NCBI GenBank assembly: GCA_963717075.1
Contig: CAVQVI010000026.1
Span: 1 to 64,000, forward strand
Length of the DNA stretch: 64,000 bases
Direction of reading: 5' to 3'
Origin: JBGOTP01 sp963717075
GTDB lineage: Bacteria > Acidobacteriota > Vicinamibacteria > Vicinamibacterales > CAVVIG01
The notes under the pieces are model-generated. The model did not search any database, had not been told where the DNA came from, and saw only the letters and a list, made by a program, of their open reading frames with translations. Positions 9,335 through 18,059 of this stretch are shown piece by piece. Positions within the stretch are counted from its first letter, which is position 1, and each line of letters opens with the position of its first letter. The position numbers were made by a program, and so were the translations under genes.

Positions 9335-11581
9335 TTACGCGACGCGACGCGCGAATTGGCGCTCAAGCGTCGATGCCCAGGCACGTTCCACCTCGCTTAT
9401 CGGCACGTCCACAGCCATCCGGCCACCAACCACAATGCGCAGCACACGACCGCCGGTCCGTCCGATCACCTCAGCAGGAATACCTCCCGCTGCCGCCCGC
9501 TGGAGCACCGGCTCAGCACTATTCCCGGCCACCGACACAACGATGCGGCTCGCGGACTCCCCGAAGAGCGCCGCCGCCTCGTTGATGCCGGCATCGCGCC
9601 CGACAGACACTCCGCCGATGGAGATTTCTGCGCCCGTTCCGCCAGTGCCGAAGCAGGACTCGGCAAGAGTCACCGCCAATCCTCCGTCAGAACAATCGTG
9701 CGCCGAGCGAATCAATCGCGCCTCTGCTAGTGACACGATGAACGCCTGAAGGGTTCGCTCGGCCGTCAGGTCGAGTGAAGGCGGCGCGCCGCGCACCAGC
9801 CCGTGCATCACCTTGAGGTACTCGCTCCCCCCGAGTTCCCCTCGTCCCGTGCCGAGCAGGATAATGGTGTCTCCGGACGATTGAAAGCGGCGGCTCAACA
9901 CCCGATCGGCGTGCTCCAGCAGCCCGACGACGCCAATCACCGGCGTCGGATAGATGGCGCTGCCGTCGGTCTCGTTATAGAGGCTCACATTGCCGCCGGT
10001 GATCGGCACGTCCAGTGCACGGCACGCGGTCCCAATACCTTCGACCGCTTTCGCGAACTGCCACATGATCGTCGGCCGTTCCGGATTGCCGAAGTTCAGA
10101 CAGTTCGTAGCCCCGAGCGGGCGGGCACCGCTGCACGCCACGTTACGGGCGGCTTCGGCCACAGCCAGCATCGCGCCGCGATAGGGGTCGAGATAGCAAT
10201 AGCGGCCGTTGCCATCCACCGACATGGCGAGCGCTCGCGTCGTGTCCTTGATGCGAACGACGCCTGCTCCCAGGCCAGGCAGATTGACGGTGTTTGTCCG
10301 GACCATGTGGTCGTACTGCCGGTACGCCCACTCCTTGCTTGCCACGGTGGGCGATGCCAGCACCGCCAGCAGGGTGTCGTTCCCGTTGGAGGCCTCGGGT
10401 GAGCTCCCCAGCGCGTCGAGATCGAGCGCCTGCACTTCCGACAAGTAGGCCGGAGGTTCCATCGGTCGACGGTAGACCGGCGCTTCATCCGTCAGCGCCC
10501 GGTTCGGTATTTCCGCCACGACCTCTCCGCGATTCTTCACGCGAAGCAGCCCGTCGGTCGTCACTTCGCCAATACAGACAGCGTGCAGATCCCATTTTCC
10601 GAAGACCCGCTCGACCTCCTGCTCGCGCCCTTTCTTGACGACGAGGAGCATCCGCTCCTGAGATTCGGAGAGCATGGTTTCGTACGGCGTCATGCCGCTC
10701 TCACGCTGTGGGACGAGCGACACATCGATCTCGATGCCCGCGCCGCCGCGTGACCCCATCTCTGCGGTCGAGCAGGTCAACCCCGCGGCGCCCATGTCCT
10801 GAATGCCCACGAGGGCATCGGTTCGCATGACTTCGAGACAGGCCTCGAGCAGCAGCTTCTCCATGAACGGATCGCCGACCTGGACGGCCGGGCGCTTTTC
10901 GGCAGATTTGTCGTCGAACTCCGCCGACGCCATGGTCGCGCCGTGAATGCCGTCGCGGCCGGTTTTGGCTCCGACGTAATACACGGGATTCCCGGCGCCG
11001 GATGCGACACCTTTGATGATGTCGGACGCCTTCGCCGTACCGAGGCAAAACACGTTGACCAAGGGATTCCGCGCGTAGCTGGGCTCGAACGCAATTTCGC
11101 CGCCCACTGTCGGAATGCCGATGCTGTTCCCATAGCCGGCGATGCCGGCGACGACGCCCTCGAGAATCCGTCGCGTACCGGGCGCGTCGAGCGACCCGAA
11201 TCGCAGCGAGTTCATGAGCGCAACCGGCCTCGCCCCCATCGTGAAGATGTCGCGGATGATCCCGCCGACACCGGTGGCCGCGCCCTGATACGGCTCGATG
11301 AAGGAGGGGTGGTTGTGTGATTCGATCTTGAAGACGGCCGCGAGGCCATCGCCGATGTCGATGGCACCGGCATTCTCGCCCGGCCCCTGCAGCACCTGCG
11401 GCCCCTCTGTCGGCAGCGTCTTCAGGTGCACCCGCGAGCTCTTGTAGCTGCAGTGCTCCGACCACATCACGGAAAAAATGCCGAGCTCGGTCAGATTCGG
11501 CTCGCGGCCGAGGAGCGCCTTGATACGGTCGTACTCGTCGCGTGTGAGTCCGTGCCGTTCGAGGATCTGCGGCTCAATCAT
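9335..11581 (-). CDS. purL: Phosphoribosylformylglycinamidine synthase subunit PurL
   Basis: ATP-dependent amidation of FGAR to FGAM, using ammonia channelled from PurQ with PurS as bridge. The 748-residue length is that of the small, three-subunit PurL type rather than the 1300-residue fused enzyme, which fits the adjacent purS and purQ. Recognisable blocks include SEHCSYKSS near the start, KIESHNHPS and GAATGVGGIIRDIFTMGARP in the first half, and DCSDGGLAVTLAES in the second half. ATG overlaps the purQ stop by four bases (ATGA). Confidence 0.97.
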   Translation of the reverse strand: MIEPQILERHGLTRDEYDRIKALLGREPNLTELGIFSVMWSEHCSYKSSRVHLKTLPTEGPQVLQGPGENAGAIDIGDGLAAVFKIESHNHPSFIEPYQGAATGVGGIIRDIFTMGARPVALMNSLRFGSLDAPGTRRILEGVVAGIAGYGNSIGIPTVGGEIAFEPSYARNPLVNVFCLGTAKASDIIKGVASGAGNPVYYVGAKTGRDGIHGATMASAEFDDKSAEKRPAVQVGDPFMEKLLLEACLEVMRTDALVGIQDMGAAGLTCSTAEMGSRGGAGIEIDVSLVPQRESGMTPYETMLSESQERMLLVVKKGREQEVERVFGKWDLHAVCIGEVTTDGLLRVKNRGEVVAEIPNRALTDEAPVYRRPMEPPAYLSEVQALDLDALGSSPEASNGNDTLLAVLASPTVASKEWAYRQYDHMVRTNTVNLPGLGAGVVRIKDTTRALAMSVDGNGRYCYLDPYRGAMLAVAEAARNVACSGARPLGATNCLNFGNPERPTIMWQFAKAVEGIGTACRALDVPITGGNVSLYNETDGSAIYPTPVIGVVGLLEHADRVLSRRFQSSGDTIILLGTGRGELGGSEYLKVMHGLVRGAPPSLDLTAERTLQAFIVSLAEARLIRSAHDCSDGGLAVTLAESCFGTGGTGAEISIGGVSVGRDAGINEAAALFGESASRIVVSVAGNSAEPVLQRAAAGGIPAEVIGRTGGRVLRIVVGGRMAVDVPISEVERAWASTLERQFARRVA

Positions 11582-12291
11582 GCCCGCGTCACCAGCGCCC
11601 CCGCCTTCACGGACTGCACGACCGATTCGAAGATGACCAGCCCGTCCGCGCTGCCGAGAATCGACTCGCAGGCCCGTTCCGGATGGGGCATCAGGCCCAC
11701 GACATTGCGCGCCTCATTGCACAGACCGGCAATTGATGCCGTGGATCCGTTCGGATTGGCCGCGTCAGTCGCCTCACCCGCAGCCGTTGTATATCGAAAT
11801 ACTACCTGACGATTCTTTTCGAGGCGGGCGATGACGTCCGGCTCCGCGAAGTAGTTGCCATCACCGTGCGCGATGGGGATGCGTAGCACCTGACCGTTTC
11901 GGCAGGCCATCGTGAACGGCGTGTCCGTCTGTTCGACGCGAACGTGCACGTGTTCGCAACGGAACTTCAGACCGCGGTTGCGCAGCATCGCACCGGGGAG
12001 CAGGCCCGACTCGAGTAGCACCTGGAATCCGTTGCAGATGCCCAGTACGGGACCGCCTCGCCCGGCGAACACCTGCACCTCGCGCATGATCGGCGAAAAG
12101 CGCGCCATGGCGCCTGTTCGCAGATAGTCGCCGTGAGCAAAGCCGCCAGGCAGAATCACGACATCGGCGCCTTTCAGATCGGTTTCCTTGTGCCAGATGA
12201 GGTCGGCTGACTGGCCGAGCACATGCGTGGCGGCGTAATACGCGTCGTGATCGCAATTCGAGCCAGGGAAGACGATGACAGCGAATTTCAT
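11578..12291 (-). CDS. purQ: Phosphoribosylformylglycinamidine synthase subunit PurQ (glutaminase)
   Basis: Class I glutamine amidotransferase that supplies ammonia to PurL. The 237-residue product shows the nucleophile Cys86 in VLGICNGFQ, HGDGNYF near 142-148, and the His203/Glu205 pair in MPHPER, giving a complete Cys-His-Glu triad. ATG 12291 (MKFAVIVFPGSNCD) is the natural start; an upstream codon at 12321 would place ten extra residues before the first beta strand and read into the repeat-rich gap after purS. Confidence 0.97.
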   Translation of the reverse strand: MKFAVIVFPGSNCDHDAYYAATHVLGQSADLIWHKETDLKGADVVILPGGFAHGDYLRTGAMARFSPIMREVQVFAGRGGPVLGICNGFQVLLESGLLPGAMLRNRGLKFRCEHVHVRVEQTDTPFTMACRNGQVLRIPIAHGDGNYFAEPDVIARLEKNRQVVFRYTTAAGEATDAANPNGSTASIAGLCNEARNVVGLMPHPERACESILGSADGLVIFESVVQSVKAGALVTRA

Positions 12292-12321
12292 GATCAGCTT
12301 TCGGCGTTCAACTTTCGACAT

Positions 12322-12356
12322 TCAGCTCTCGAATCAGCCTTCGTCCCGAGAGCTGA
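12322..12356. repeat. Hairpin of AGCT-type low-complexity sequence between purS and purQ
   Basis: The arms TCAGCTCTCG and CGAGAGCTGA are perfectly complementary over 10 bp with a 15-base loop. It fills most of the only sizeable gap (68 bases) in the purB-purS-purQ-purL-purF run. The same words (AGCTCTC, CAGCTG) build a larger inverted structure at 52118-52295. It has no U tract, so a terminator is not indicated; it could affect relative expression or mRNA stability. Confidence 0.55.
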
Positions 12357-12359
12357 CAA

Positions 12360-12599
12360 CTACTCAATTTCCACTCTATAGCTCTCGATCACGGGATTCG
12401 CGAGCAGTTTGTCGGCGACTTCGGAGGCAAGCGCCCGTGCCTGTGCTTCCTCGGCCGTGGCTAAATCGAGCTCGAAGTACTTGCCCTGTCGCACGTCTTC
12501 GACACGGTCGTAGCCAAGCGAATGCAGGGCATCGGCAATGGTCCGCCCCTGCGGATCGAAGACCGACGGCTTGAGCGTCACGAACACTCGCGCACGCAT
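12360..12599 (-). CDS. purS: Phosphoribosylformylglycinamidine synthase subunit PurS
   Basis: Small 79-residue bridging subunit of the PurLQS complex. It begins MRARVFVTLKPSVFDPQG, the usual PurS opening, followed by the LHSLGY and V..GKYFEL segments and ends with the family motif NPVIESYRVEI. Its ATG overlaps the purB stop as TAATG, so it is translationally coupled. Confidence 0.95.
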   Translation of the reverse strand: MRARVFVTLKPSVFDPQGRTIADALHSLGYDRVEDVRQGKYFELDLATAEEAQARALASEVADKLLANPVIESYRVEIE

Positions 12600-13912
12600 T
12601 AGTGCCTCATCGTAGCCGCCGTCTGGAAGACGCGGCCGAAAATGTCGTCAACGTGCTTGAACTGTTCGTTGAGGTCGAACGCGCGGTCGATATCGGACGG
12701 GGACAGCACCCGCGCGACATCGGCGTCCCTGAGGAGCAGTGCCTTGAAGTCGGTCTGTTCCTCAGACGACCGCATGGCGTTCCGCTGTACCCACTCGTAG
12801 GCCTGCTCCCTGGAGACACCCTTCATGGCGAGCGCCAGCAGCACGCTTCCCGAAAAGACCACGCCTCGCGACAACTGGAGATTCTGGCGCATGCGCTCGA
12901 CGTTCACCACCATTCCGCGAACGACCCGCGTGAAACGGCGCAGCATGTGATCGAGGGCGATGAAGCTGTCCGGAAGAATCACCCGCTCCACCGAAGAGTG
13001 CGAAATGTCGCGCTCGTGCCACAATGCCACGTTCTCGAGCGCCGCATGCGCGTTGGCGCGGACAAGGCGCGCGAGGCCCACCACCTGCTCGCACGCGATT
13101 GGATTTCGCTTGTGGGGCATCGCCGACGAGCCCTTCTGCCCCTTCGCGAACGGCTCCTGCAGCTCGCCGATCTCGGTCTTCTGCAGCCCCCGCACTTCGA
13201 GCGCGAACTTCTCCAGCGACGCCGCCGTGATGGCGAGCGTTGCGAGCAGTTCCGCATGGCGATCTCGCTGAATGACCTGCGACGCGACGGGAGCAGGCTC
13301 AAGGCCAAGCCGGCGGCACACATCGGCTTCAATCGACGGGGGAAGGTGCGCGAATGTCCCGACCGCACCGGACAGTTTGCCGACCGAGACGGTCGATCGC
13401 GCCCGACGCACTCTCGCGATGGCGCGGTCGACTTCGGCGTACCACAACGCCAGTTTCAGTCCAAGCGTCATCGGCTCGGCATGGACCCCGTGCGTGCGCC
13501 CAATCATCGCCGTGCGTCGATGCTCGATCGCACGGTCGTGGACAGCCTCAGACAGGCTGTCGAGATCCTTCAGAATCAGATCGCACGCTTCGCGCATCTG
13601 AAGCGCTTGCGCGGTGTCGATGACATCCGACGAGGTCATCCCGAAGTGGAGCCACCGCGCCGATGGCCCGACCTTCTCCGCTACTGCCGTCGTGAAGGCA
13701 ATCACGTCGTGCTGCGTCACTTGCTCGATCGCTTCAATGCGAGCGATGTCGAAACCGCCGCGATCGCGGATCTCCCGTGCGGCTTCCGGCGGGACAATGC
13801 CCGCCGAGGCCATCGCTTCGGCGGCGGCTGTCTCCACAAGCAGCCAGGTCTCATAGCGACGCTGGTCGCTCCAGATACGGCCCATCTCGGGGTGCGTGTA
13901 ACGTGCGATCAT
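12599..13912 (-). CDS. purB: Adenylosuccinate lyase
   Basis: Acts twice in purine synthesis, cleaving SAICAR and adenylosuccinate with release of fumarate. The 437-residue protein carries the fumarase/aspartase superfamily signature GSSAMPHKRNP at 261-271, the catalytic-loop Ser within it, and the general acid His in GRTHGVHAEP (138-147). Length and domain order are normal. ATG 13912 follows the M16 peptidase stop directly. It opens the purine gene run proper. Confidence 0.97.
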   Translation of the reverse strand: MIARYTHPEMGRIWSDQRRYETWLLVETAAAEAMASAGIVPPEAAREIRDRGGFDIARIEAIEQVTQHDVIAFTTAVAEKVGPSARWLHFGMTSSDVIDTAQALQMREACDLILKDLDSLSEAVHDRAIEHRRTAMIGRTHGVHAEPMTLGLKLALWYAEVDRAIARVRRARSTVSVGKLSGAVGTFAHLPPSIEADVCRRLGLEPAPVASQVIQRDRHAELLATLAITAASLEKFALEVRGLQKTEIGELQEPFAKGQKGSSAMPHKRNPIACEQVVGLARLVRANAHAALENVALWHERDISHSSVERVILPDSFIALDHMLRRFTRVVRGMVVNVERMRQNLQLSRGVVFSGSVLLALAMKGVSREQAYEWVQRNAMRSSEEQTDFKALLLRDADVARVLSPSDIDRAFDLNEQFKHVDDIFGRVFQTAATMRH

Positions 13913-15181
13913 TCAATCAAGCGCAAGGCGCTCGGTCGGAATCTCCAGTCCATTTACGTTTCCCAGGACCGTCGCGGAGAGCGGGCTGGCCTCGAACAGG
14001 TCCACCGCCACGCGTTGCACGTCCGACGCCGTCACCTGGTTAATCCCCTCGAGCGTCTCATCCAGGCCGACCTGCCGATCGAAGTAGATTTCCTGCCGCG
14101 CCAGATGAGACATGCGGCTGGCCGTGTTCTCAAGGCTGAGCATGAGGCTGCCTTTCAGGTGATCCTTTCCGCGCTGCAGTTCGGCTTCCGTGACCGGATT
14201 CTGCTTCACGACCTTGAGCTCTTCCACGACCAAGTCGACCACTTCCCCAACGGCTTCATTGGAGCAGCCGGCGTAAATCGTAAACGAACCAGCGTCCCGA
14301 TACGCGCTCAGACCGCTGAAGACGGCGTACGCCAACCCTCGCTTCTCGCGAACGTTCTGGAACAACCGCGAACTCATCGCGCCGCCGAGAATCGTGTTGA
14401 GCAGGTAGCTCGCATAACGACCCTCATGATTCTGGGGATAACTGCTGGCGCCAAGGCACACGTGACTCTGCTCGAGTTCCTTGCTGCGGATGAGCACCTT
14501 CGGCACCACGGACGGCGCCTCTTCGCCAAGGAGATCGCCCACCGAGGCCAACGACCCGAACTTCTCGCTGACAAGATCGCGGACGCGCTCATGCTCGAGA
14601 TTCCCCACGGCCGACACGATGAGATTCCGCGGGGTGTACGCTTTCGAGAAATAGTCTCGCAGCAGGTCCGCGTTGAACGACTCCACCGTCTCGCGCGTGC
14701 CGAGGATAGGTCGCCCGAGTGGGTGGTTCTCCCAGAAGCCCTGCGTGAAGATCTCGTGCACGAGATCGTCCGGGGTATCCTCCACCATCTTGATCTCTTC
14801 CACGACAACTTTCTTCTCGCGCTCGATGTCAGCCGGGCTGAACCTCGGGTTGAGCACGATGTCAGAGAGAATGTCGAGCGCCAGCGGCAGGTGCTCGTCG
14901 AGAACCTTAATGTAGTAACTCGCGTATTCCTTTGCCGTGAATGCGTCGAGTTGCCCGCCAATGGAGTCGATGGCTTGCGCGATGTCCTCGGCCGACCGGG
15001 TGGCCGTCCCCTTGAAGAGCATGTGCTCGACAAAGTGCGCAATACCGCCGCGTTCAGCCGTCTCGTGCCGCGATCCACGCGTCAGCCAGACGCCGATGCT
15101 GATCGACCGAACCTGCGACATGCGCTCGGTGACGATACGAAGGCCGTTATCGAGCGCGTCTCTCACAATCACTGAATTCAA
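13913..15181 (-). CDS. M16 family zinc metallopeptidase (processing-peptidase-like)
   Basis: A 422-residue inverzincin: zinc motif HFVEH (49-53, H-x-x-E-H) with the third ligand Glu in VVVEEIKM near 128-129, and the R/Y substrate motif in the region SSRLFQNVREKRGLAY. This matches the PqqL/YmxG group of single-domain M16 peptidases, with cytoplasmic or periplasmic peptide clearance as the family role. No signal peptide is evident. Its stop directly abuts the purB start, so it is probably the promoter-proximal gene of the purine operon. Such M16 genes are not a normal part of purine synthesis; the link may be only transcriptional. Confidence 0.9.
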   Translation of the reverse strand: MNSVIVRDALDNGLRIVTERMSQVRSISIGVWLTRGSRHETAERGGIAHFVEHMLFKGTATRSAEDIAQAIDSIGGQLDAFTAKEYASYYIKVLDEHLPLALDILSDIVLNPRFSPADIEREKKVVVEEIKMVEDTPDDLVHEIFTQGFWENHPLGRPILGTRETVESFNADLLRDYFSKAYTPRNLIVSAVGNLEHERVRDLVSEKFGSLASVGDLLGEEAPSVVPKVLIRSKELEQSHVCLGASSYPQNHEGRYASYLLNTILGGAMSSRLFQNVREKRGLAYAVFSGLSAYRDAGSFTIYAGCSNEAVGEVVDLVVEELKVVKQNPVTEAELQRGKDHLKGSLMLSLENTASRMSHLARQEIYFDRQVGLDETLEGINQVTASDVQRVAVDLFEASPLSATVLGNVNGLEIPTERLALD

Positions 15182-15207
15182 GGTGAAGCTCGCAGCAGGA
15201 ACGCAGG

Positions 15208-15228
15208 TCTAGAGGGGCCGTCTCTAGA
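15208..15228. promoter_or_regulatory. Inverted repeat in the divergent M16-rlmN promoter region
   Basis: Perfect 7-bp arms TCTAGAG and CTCTAGA separated by seven bases. It lies 27 bases upstream of the minus-strand M16/purine operon start and 142 bases upstream of rlmN. The symmetry and position suit a dimeric regulator or a short hairpin in the operon leader. No known operator consensus is matched. Confidence 0.35.
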
Positions 15229-15369
15229 TGCCGTAAACCGTTGACAGAAAAGGAATTACCAGCCCCTACACACTATAACACGCCCGTCGCGCCCCGGCAA
15301 GCGCGGCGACGCGGGAGGACCGCACACGTTTCGCGCTACGATCAGAAAAACGACCAAGTTCTTGGAAAT

Positions 15370-16488
15370 ATGAGAGATACCGTGTCGAAGACCACGGCGC
15401 CAATCCCCCGCATCGACATCGCCGAGCTCGATCGTTCAGCTCTCGAAGCCGTGCTTGCGGAACGGGGACACGAACGGTTTCGCGCGCGTCAGATCTTCCG
15501 CTGGGTCTATCGCCACGGCATCACAGATCTCGGCATGATGACGGATCTGTCCCGCGACCTGCGCGACACGCTCGCCGCGATACTCACTCTCACCACGCCG
15601 GCCATCGTCACCCGCGAACGATCCACCGACGGCACCGAAAAGTTCCTGCTCCGCCTGGCGGACGGACGACAGATTGAGTCTGTCTTCATTCCCGACACAC
15701 CGGGGATGACGTTCTGCATCTCGACGCAGGTCGGCTGCGCGATGGCATGCGCATTCTGCCTGACGGGAAAGATGGGCCTGGTCCGCAACTTGACCGCGGG
15801 CGAGATCGTCGGTCAGGTTCGGGTGCTGGCAGATGCCCTCGACCTGCATGACAAGACCTTCAACATCGTCCTGATGGGAATGGGGGAACCGCTCCACAAC
15901 TACGATGCCACGATGAAGGCGTTGCGGATTCTGGCCGATGAACATGGTCTGGCGCTACCACCCCGGCGCGTGACGCTGTCAACCGTGGGCCTTCTTCCAG
16001 GACTCGAGCGGTTGGCCCTCGAACCGATCATGCCGAACCTCGCGATTTCGCTTCACGCGCCCACCGACCTTCAGCGCGGCGATCTCGTACCCATCAACAA
16101 GAAATACGGCGTGAGCGAGATCGTCGACGCCTGCAAGCGGTTCCCTCTTAAGAAGCGCAGCCGCATCACGTTTGAGTATGTGCTTCTGGCGGGGGTCAAC
16201 GACGCGCCGGAAGACGCTCGTCAGCTGGCGAGACTGCTGGCTGGTGTGAAATCGAAGGTGAATCTCATTCCGCTCAACGCCGCAGTCGGCATCCCGTTTG
16301 AGCGGCCGTCGGACACCTCGATCGACCGCTTCGCGAAGATTCTGGCCGAACGCGGGGTGACCGTCTCGGTACGAAAAAGTCGAGGCCGGGACATTCGGGC
16401 CGCCTGCGGCCAACTTCTCGTCGAAGGCCAGCGCAAGTCGCCCGCTCAGCAACTTGCCGCGCTGGCCTTTGGCGCGGCTCGCCAATAA
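15370..16488 (+). CDS. rlmN: Dual-specificity 23S rRNA (A2503)/tRNA (A37) C2-methyltransferase
   Basis: Radical SAM methyltransferase of the RlmN/Cfr family that methylates A2503 of 23S rRNA and A37 of some tRNAs. The 372-residue protein has the cluster motif CAMACAFC (C123, C127, C130), GMGEPLHNYD for SAM binding, and the mechanistic C-terminal Cys346 in RAACGQL. ATG 15370 is chosen because MRDTVSK begins just before the conserved N-terminal region; the reading frame is open further up (to 15241) but that stretch is basic and unlike the family. Confidence 0.96.
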   Translation: MRDTVSKTTAPIPRIDIAELDRSALEAVLAERGHERFRARQIFRWVYRHGITDLGMMTDLSRDLRDTLAAILTLTTPAIVTRERSTDGTEKFLLRLADGRQIESVFIPDTPGMTFCISTQVGCAMACAFCLTGKMGLVRNLTAGEIVGQVRVLADALDLHDKTFNIVLMGMGEPLHNYDATMKALRILADEHGLALPPRRVTLSTVGLLPGLERLALEPIMPNLAISLHAPTDLQRGDLVPINKKYGVSEIVDACKRFPLKKRSRITFEYVLLAGVNDAPEDARQLARLLAGVKSKVNLIPLNAAVGIPFERPSDTSIDRFAKILAERGVTVSVRKSRGRDIRAACGQLLVEGQRKSPAQQLAALAFGAARQ

Positions 16489-16620
16489 TTCGCGCTCGTC
16501 ATCAAGAATGCCCCGCGATCCGACTTGAACGCCGGACGGATGGAAGGTGTTTTCAAGGAGCGACCTTGCTCCTCGCGCATGGGTAAGCCGGTTGTGTCCG
16601 AGAGTACGTAAGATACGCCT

Positions 16621-17988
16621 ATGAAAAGTCTGTCCGCCCGGCTGACGGCCTATCGGCCACGGATGCGAGGCGGGCGGTGGCTTGCCGCGTATCTCCTCTG
16701 GTGCCTCGGGCTCACCCTTCATCGGGGATTCGGCTTCCCGTTCATCGTTCTGGGAATTCTGCTCGTGCCGTGGAACGCCGGCGCATCGCTCGAGTCCTCT
16801 GATGAAGAGGAGCGCTCCTTGCGTCCGCTCGTTCTGACCGGCGTCCCCGGGCTGGGCGTCGCCGCGCTCATCCACACGCCCGGCATTCAGCAGAGGACCA
16901 TGCTGGCTGGCATGATCTTCCTCGTCACCTTCCTCCTCCTCGTCGCGGCATTCGTCGTCTTGCGTTTCGTTCGCACGCCCGAGTTTCGCTGGACGTATCT
17001 GCTCGCTGCGCTCTATTTCTGCTCAGGTGCGCTTGTCATCACACTACATCCGACGCCCCACATCGATGCGTACGCGTTCGAGCAGAACGGAGCGCAACGC
17101 TTTCTAGAGGGCCGCAACCCCTACTCGGAGAACTATCCCAACATCTACTCGCTGGCGGAGAGCCGCCGTTTCATGGGACGCGAGATGGCCGCGATCGACT
17201 ACTACGTCTACCCGCCACTGTCCCTGGTGGTGACGACGATGGGATACGCGGTGGGCGGCGACATCCGCTATGCGATGCTAGCCGCCCAGACGGCATTCGG
17301 AATGCTCCTGTGGAGGATCGCGTGGGCGTCCGGGATGACAGCCCGCACGGCCACGGCCTTCGCTGCGGCCTACTACCTCCTCCCTCTCAATTTGGACACG
17401 CTGGACAATGCGTGGACCGATCCTCTGGTGTCCTCAGCGCTCGCCCTGTTTTTCCTGTCCCTGGTTACGTCACGAACACGGTGGTGGGGCTGGTGCCTAG
17501 GTCTCTTCTTCTCGATGAAGCAGTACAGCATCGTCGCCCTGCCGATGCTGATCGGGCAGCGGTGGGCGCCATCGCGGCGCCGCGCCTTCTTTCAGGCGCT
17601 GGCCTTGACGGCGCTCCTGTTTGCGCCGTTCGTGGTGTGGAGTCTGCGGGACCTCCTGAACGATTTAGTTCTGGAGGTCTGGCGCACACCGCTCCGGACC
17701 GACCAGATGTCCATCCCCGCCCTTGTGTTCACGTTGACCGGGTGGAAATTATCCGGCTGGTTATCTTTCGTGTTCGCGATCGTCGCCGCCGCATGGCTCC
17801 TGTTGAAAGTACCGGACGGTCCCTTCGGTCTGGCCCTCGGCATGTTGGGGGCGTACCTCGCCTTCTTTCTGTTCGGAAAGCAGGCGGCTCCCAACTACCA
17901 TGTATTCCTCGCGCAGCTGATGTTGCTCTGCATGGCCCTTCAACCCCGCTTCTGCCGGGCTAGCCCAACGAGCGAGGTTTCTCCATGA
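16621..17988 (+). CDS. Polytopic membrane protein, GT-C/GT87-like
   Basis: A 455-residue protein with about ten predicted membrane segments. A soluble loop after the fourth segment contains HIDAYAFEQNGAQRFLEGRNPYSENYPNIY, given here only as its key residues: an acidic HIDAY motif and the GRNPY block. The D-x-x near the first large periplasmic loop and the NPYxxxY pattern recur in GT-C lipid-linked-sugar glycosyltransferases of the GT87/DUF2029 type, so a mannosyl- or arabinosyl-like transferase is plausible. Substrate cannot be inferred. It stands alone between rlmN and the convergent mtaB. Confidence 0.6.
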   Translation: MKSLSARLTAYRPRMRGGRWLAAYLLWCLGLTLHRGFGFPFIVLGILLVPWNAGASLESSDEEERSLRPLVLTGVPGLGVAALIHTPGIQQRTMLAGMIFLVTFLLLVAAFVVLRFVRTPEFRWTYLLAALYFCSGALVITLHPTPHIDAYAFEQNGAQRFLEGRNPYSENYPNIYSLAESRRFMGREMAAIDYYVYPPLSLVVTTMGYAVGGDIRYAMLAAQTAFGMLLWRIAWASGMTARTATAFAAAYYLLPLNLDTLDNAWTDPLVSSALALFFLSLVTSRTRWWGWCLGLFFSMKQYSIVALPMLIGQRWAPSRRRAFFQALALTALLFAPFVVWSLRDLLNDLVLEVWRTPLRTDQMSIPALVFTLTGWKLSGWLSFVFAIVAAAWLLLKVPDGPFGLALGMLGAYLAFFLFGKQAAPNYHVFLAQLMLLCMALQPRFCRASPTSEVSP

Positions 17989-18059
17989 CTTCAGTGCGGA
18001 ACAGCCGAGGACGGGTATCAGAGCCGCCTGTGGACAGCTTCTCGGCGTGAATAGACATT

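Noticed and set aside
12602..15175. 857-residue open frame on the plus strand opposite purB and the M16 peptidase
   Set aside because: It is the antisense shadow of two clearly conserved genes; its sequence is charged and repetitive with no domain, a common effect of GC-rich codon usage.
15241..15279. TTGACA and TATAAC hexamers upstream of rlmN as a promoter
   Set aside because: The spacing is 27 bases, far from the usual 17; no alternative pairing was convincing.
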